Shown: one piece after another, positions 55,953 through 55,979 of the stretch
Numbering within the stretch: position 1 is the stretch's first letter
How the letters are laid out: the number at the start of each line of letters is the position of its first letter
Assembly (NCBI GenBank): GCA_048498995.1
Contig: JBEHWX010000035.1
Location: 1-55,979 of the forward strand
From: JBEHWX01 sp048498995
GTDB lineage: Bacteria; Bacteroidota; Ignavibacteria; OLB7
Direction of reading: 5' to 3'
DNA: 55,979 nt
Notes under the pieces: model-generated
Told to the model about the DNA's origin: nothing
Database searches by the model: none
What the model saw: only the letters and a program-made list of their open reading frames with translations
Translations under genes and position numbers: made by a program

Positions 55953-55979
55953 ATCGCGTGGCTGGTCGGGGGAGCGGGG

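Overview
This 56-kb window comes from a high-GC bacterium of the Bacteroidota/Chlorobiota (FCB) type; a Kapabacteria-like lineage is my best guess. The clues are two proteins ending in type IX secretion (T9SS) type A sorting domains, a giant secreted protein of repeated ASH/choice-of-anchor-D modules, several OmpA/PD40-type envelope proteins, a DUF7948 (SBBP-associated) protein, the 'YQGMLRDASG' secreted-protein family, and Bacteroidota-like TAnnTTTG promoter elements. I see no rRNA, tRNA, phage, plasmid, CRISPR or intact IS element. It looks like chromosomal DNA rich in envelope and regulatory genes, with unusually long intergenic regions full of short repeats.

Layout. 1-10.4 kb: a GyrI-like protein, a solitary HARE-HTH/Mrr nuclease, a lamin-tail lipoprotein, RecQ, two tiny proteins, a DUF7948 protein, a lipoprotein and a charged 85-aa protein. 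10.8-13.6 kb: a ferredoxin-NADP reductase-like flavoprotein convergent with an OmpA/PD40 protein, sharing a 36-bp palindromic terminator. 15.0-22.3 kb: a tightly overlapping minus-strand operon SpoIIM - membrane protein - DUF4129 - DUF4350 - MoxR - DUF58, with a divergent RDD gene. 22.6-25.8 kb: an S8 protease lipoprotein, a PtsN-like EIIA and a Cys-rich secreted protein. 26.0-27.3 kb: a regulator that joins an IS630-transposase-like double HTH to a LuxR-type HTH. 27.4-38.0 kb: two secretion/envelope operons, a 1890-aa T9SS-type ASH-repeat protein translationally coupled to an OmpA protein, and, divergently, a secreted protein plus a second T9SS cargo. 38.4-43.4 kb: an ECF sigma factor with a membrane partner, an unknown protein, and an eCIS-core (DUF4157) protein with a nuclease-like tail. 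43.8-47.9 kb: hisS, a sensor kinase and purM. 48-52.8 kb: two more ECF sigma/membrane-partner pairs and a beta-propeller lipoprotein. 52.9-55.9 kb: a second degenerate OmpA-type protein and a second, soluble DUF58 protein.

How it fits together. Three ECF sigma factors each sit with a one-TM, probable anti-sigma partner. Upstream of two of them, and of the lipoprotein divergent from one, I find the same bipartite element, (T/G)GTCACA-N16-(C/T)GTC, 45-60 bp before the start codons; this looks like an autoregulated ECF circuit controlling an envelope lipoprotein. A different element (TTTGTAAC-N4-GTTACC, then TCATCATTC at fixed spacing) precedes both the third sigma gene and the secreted-protein operon at 35818-38003. 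Other recurrent features are a REP/MITE-like hairpin family (about four copies), many 14-17-bp minisatellites of unrelated sequence, and long perfect palindromes serving as terminators.
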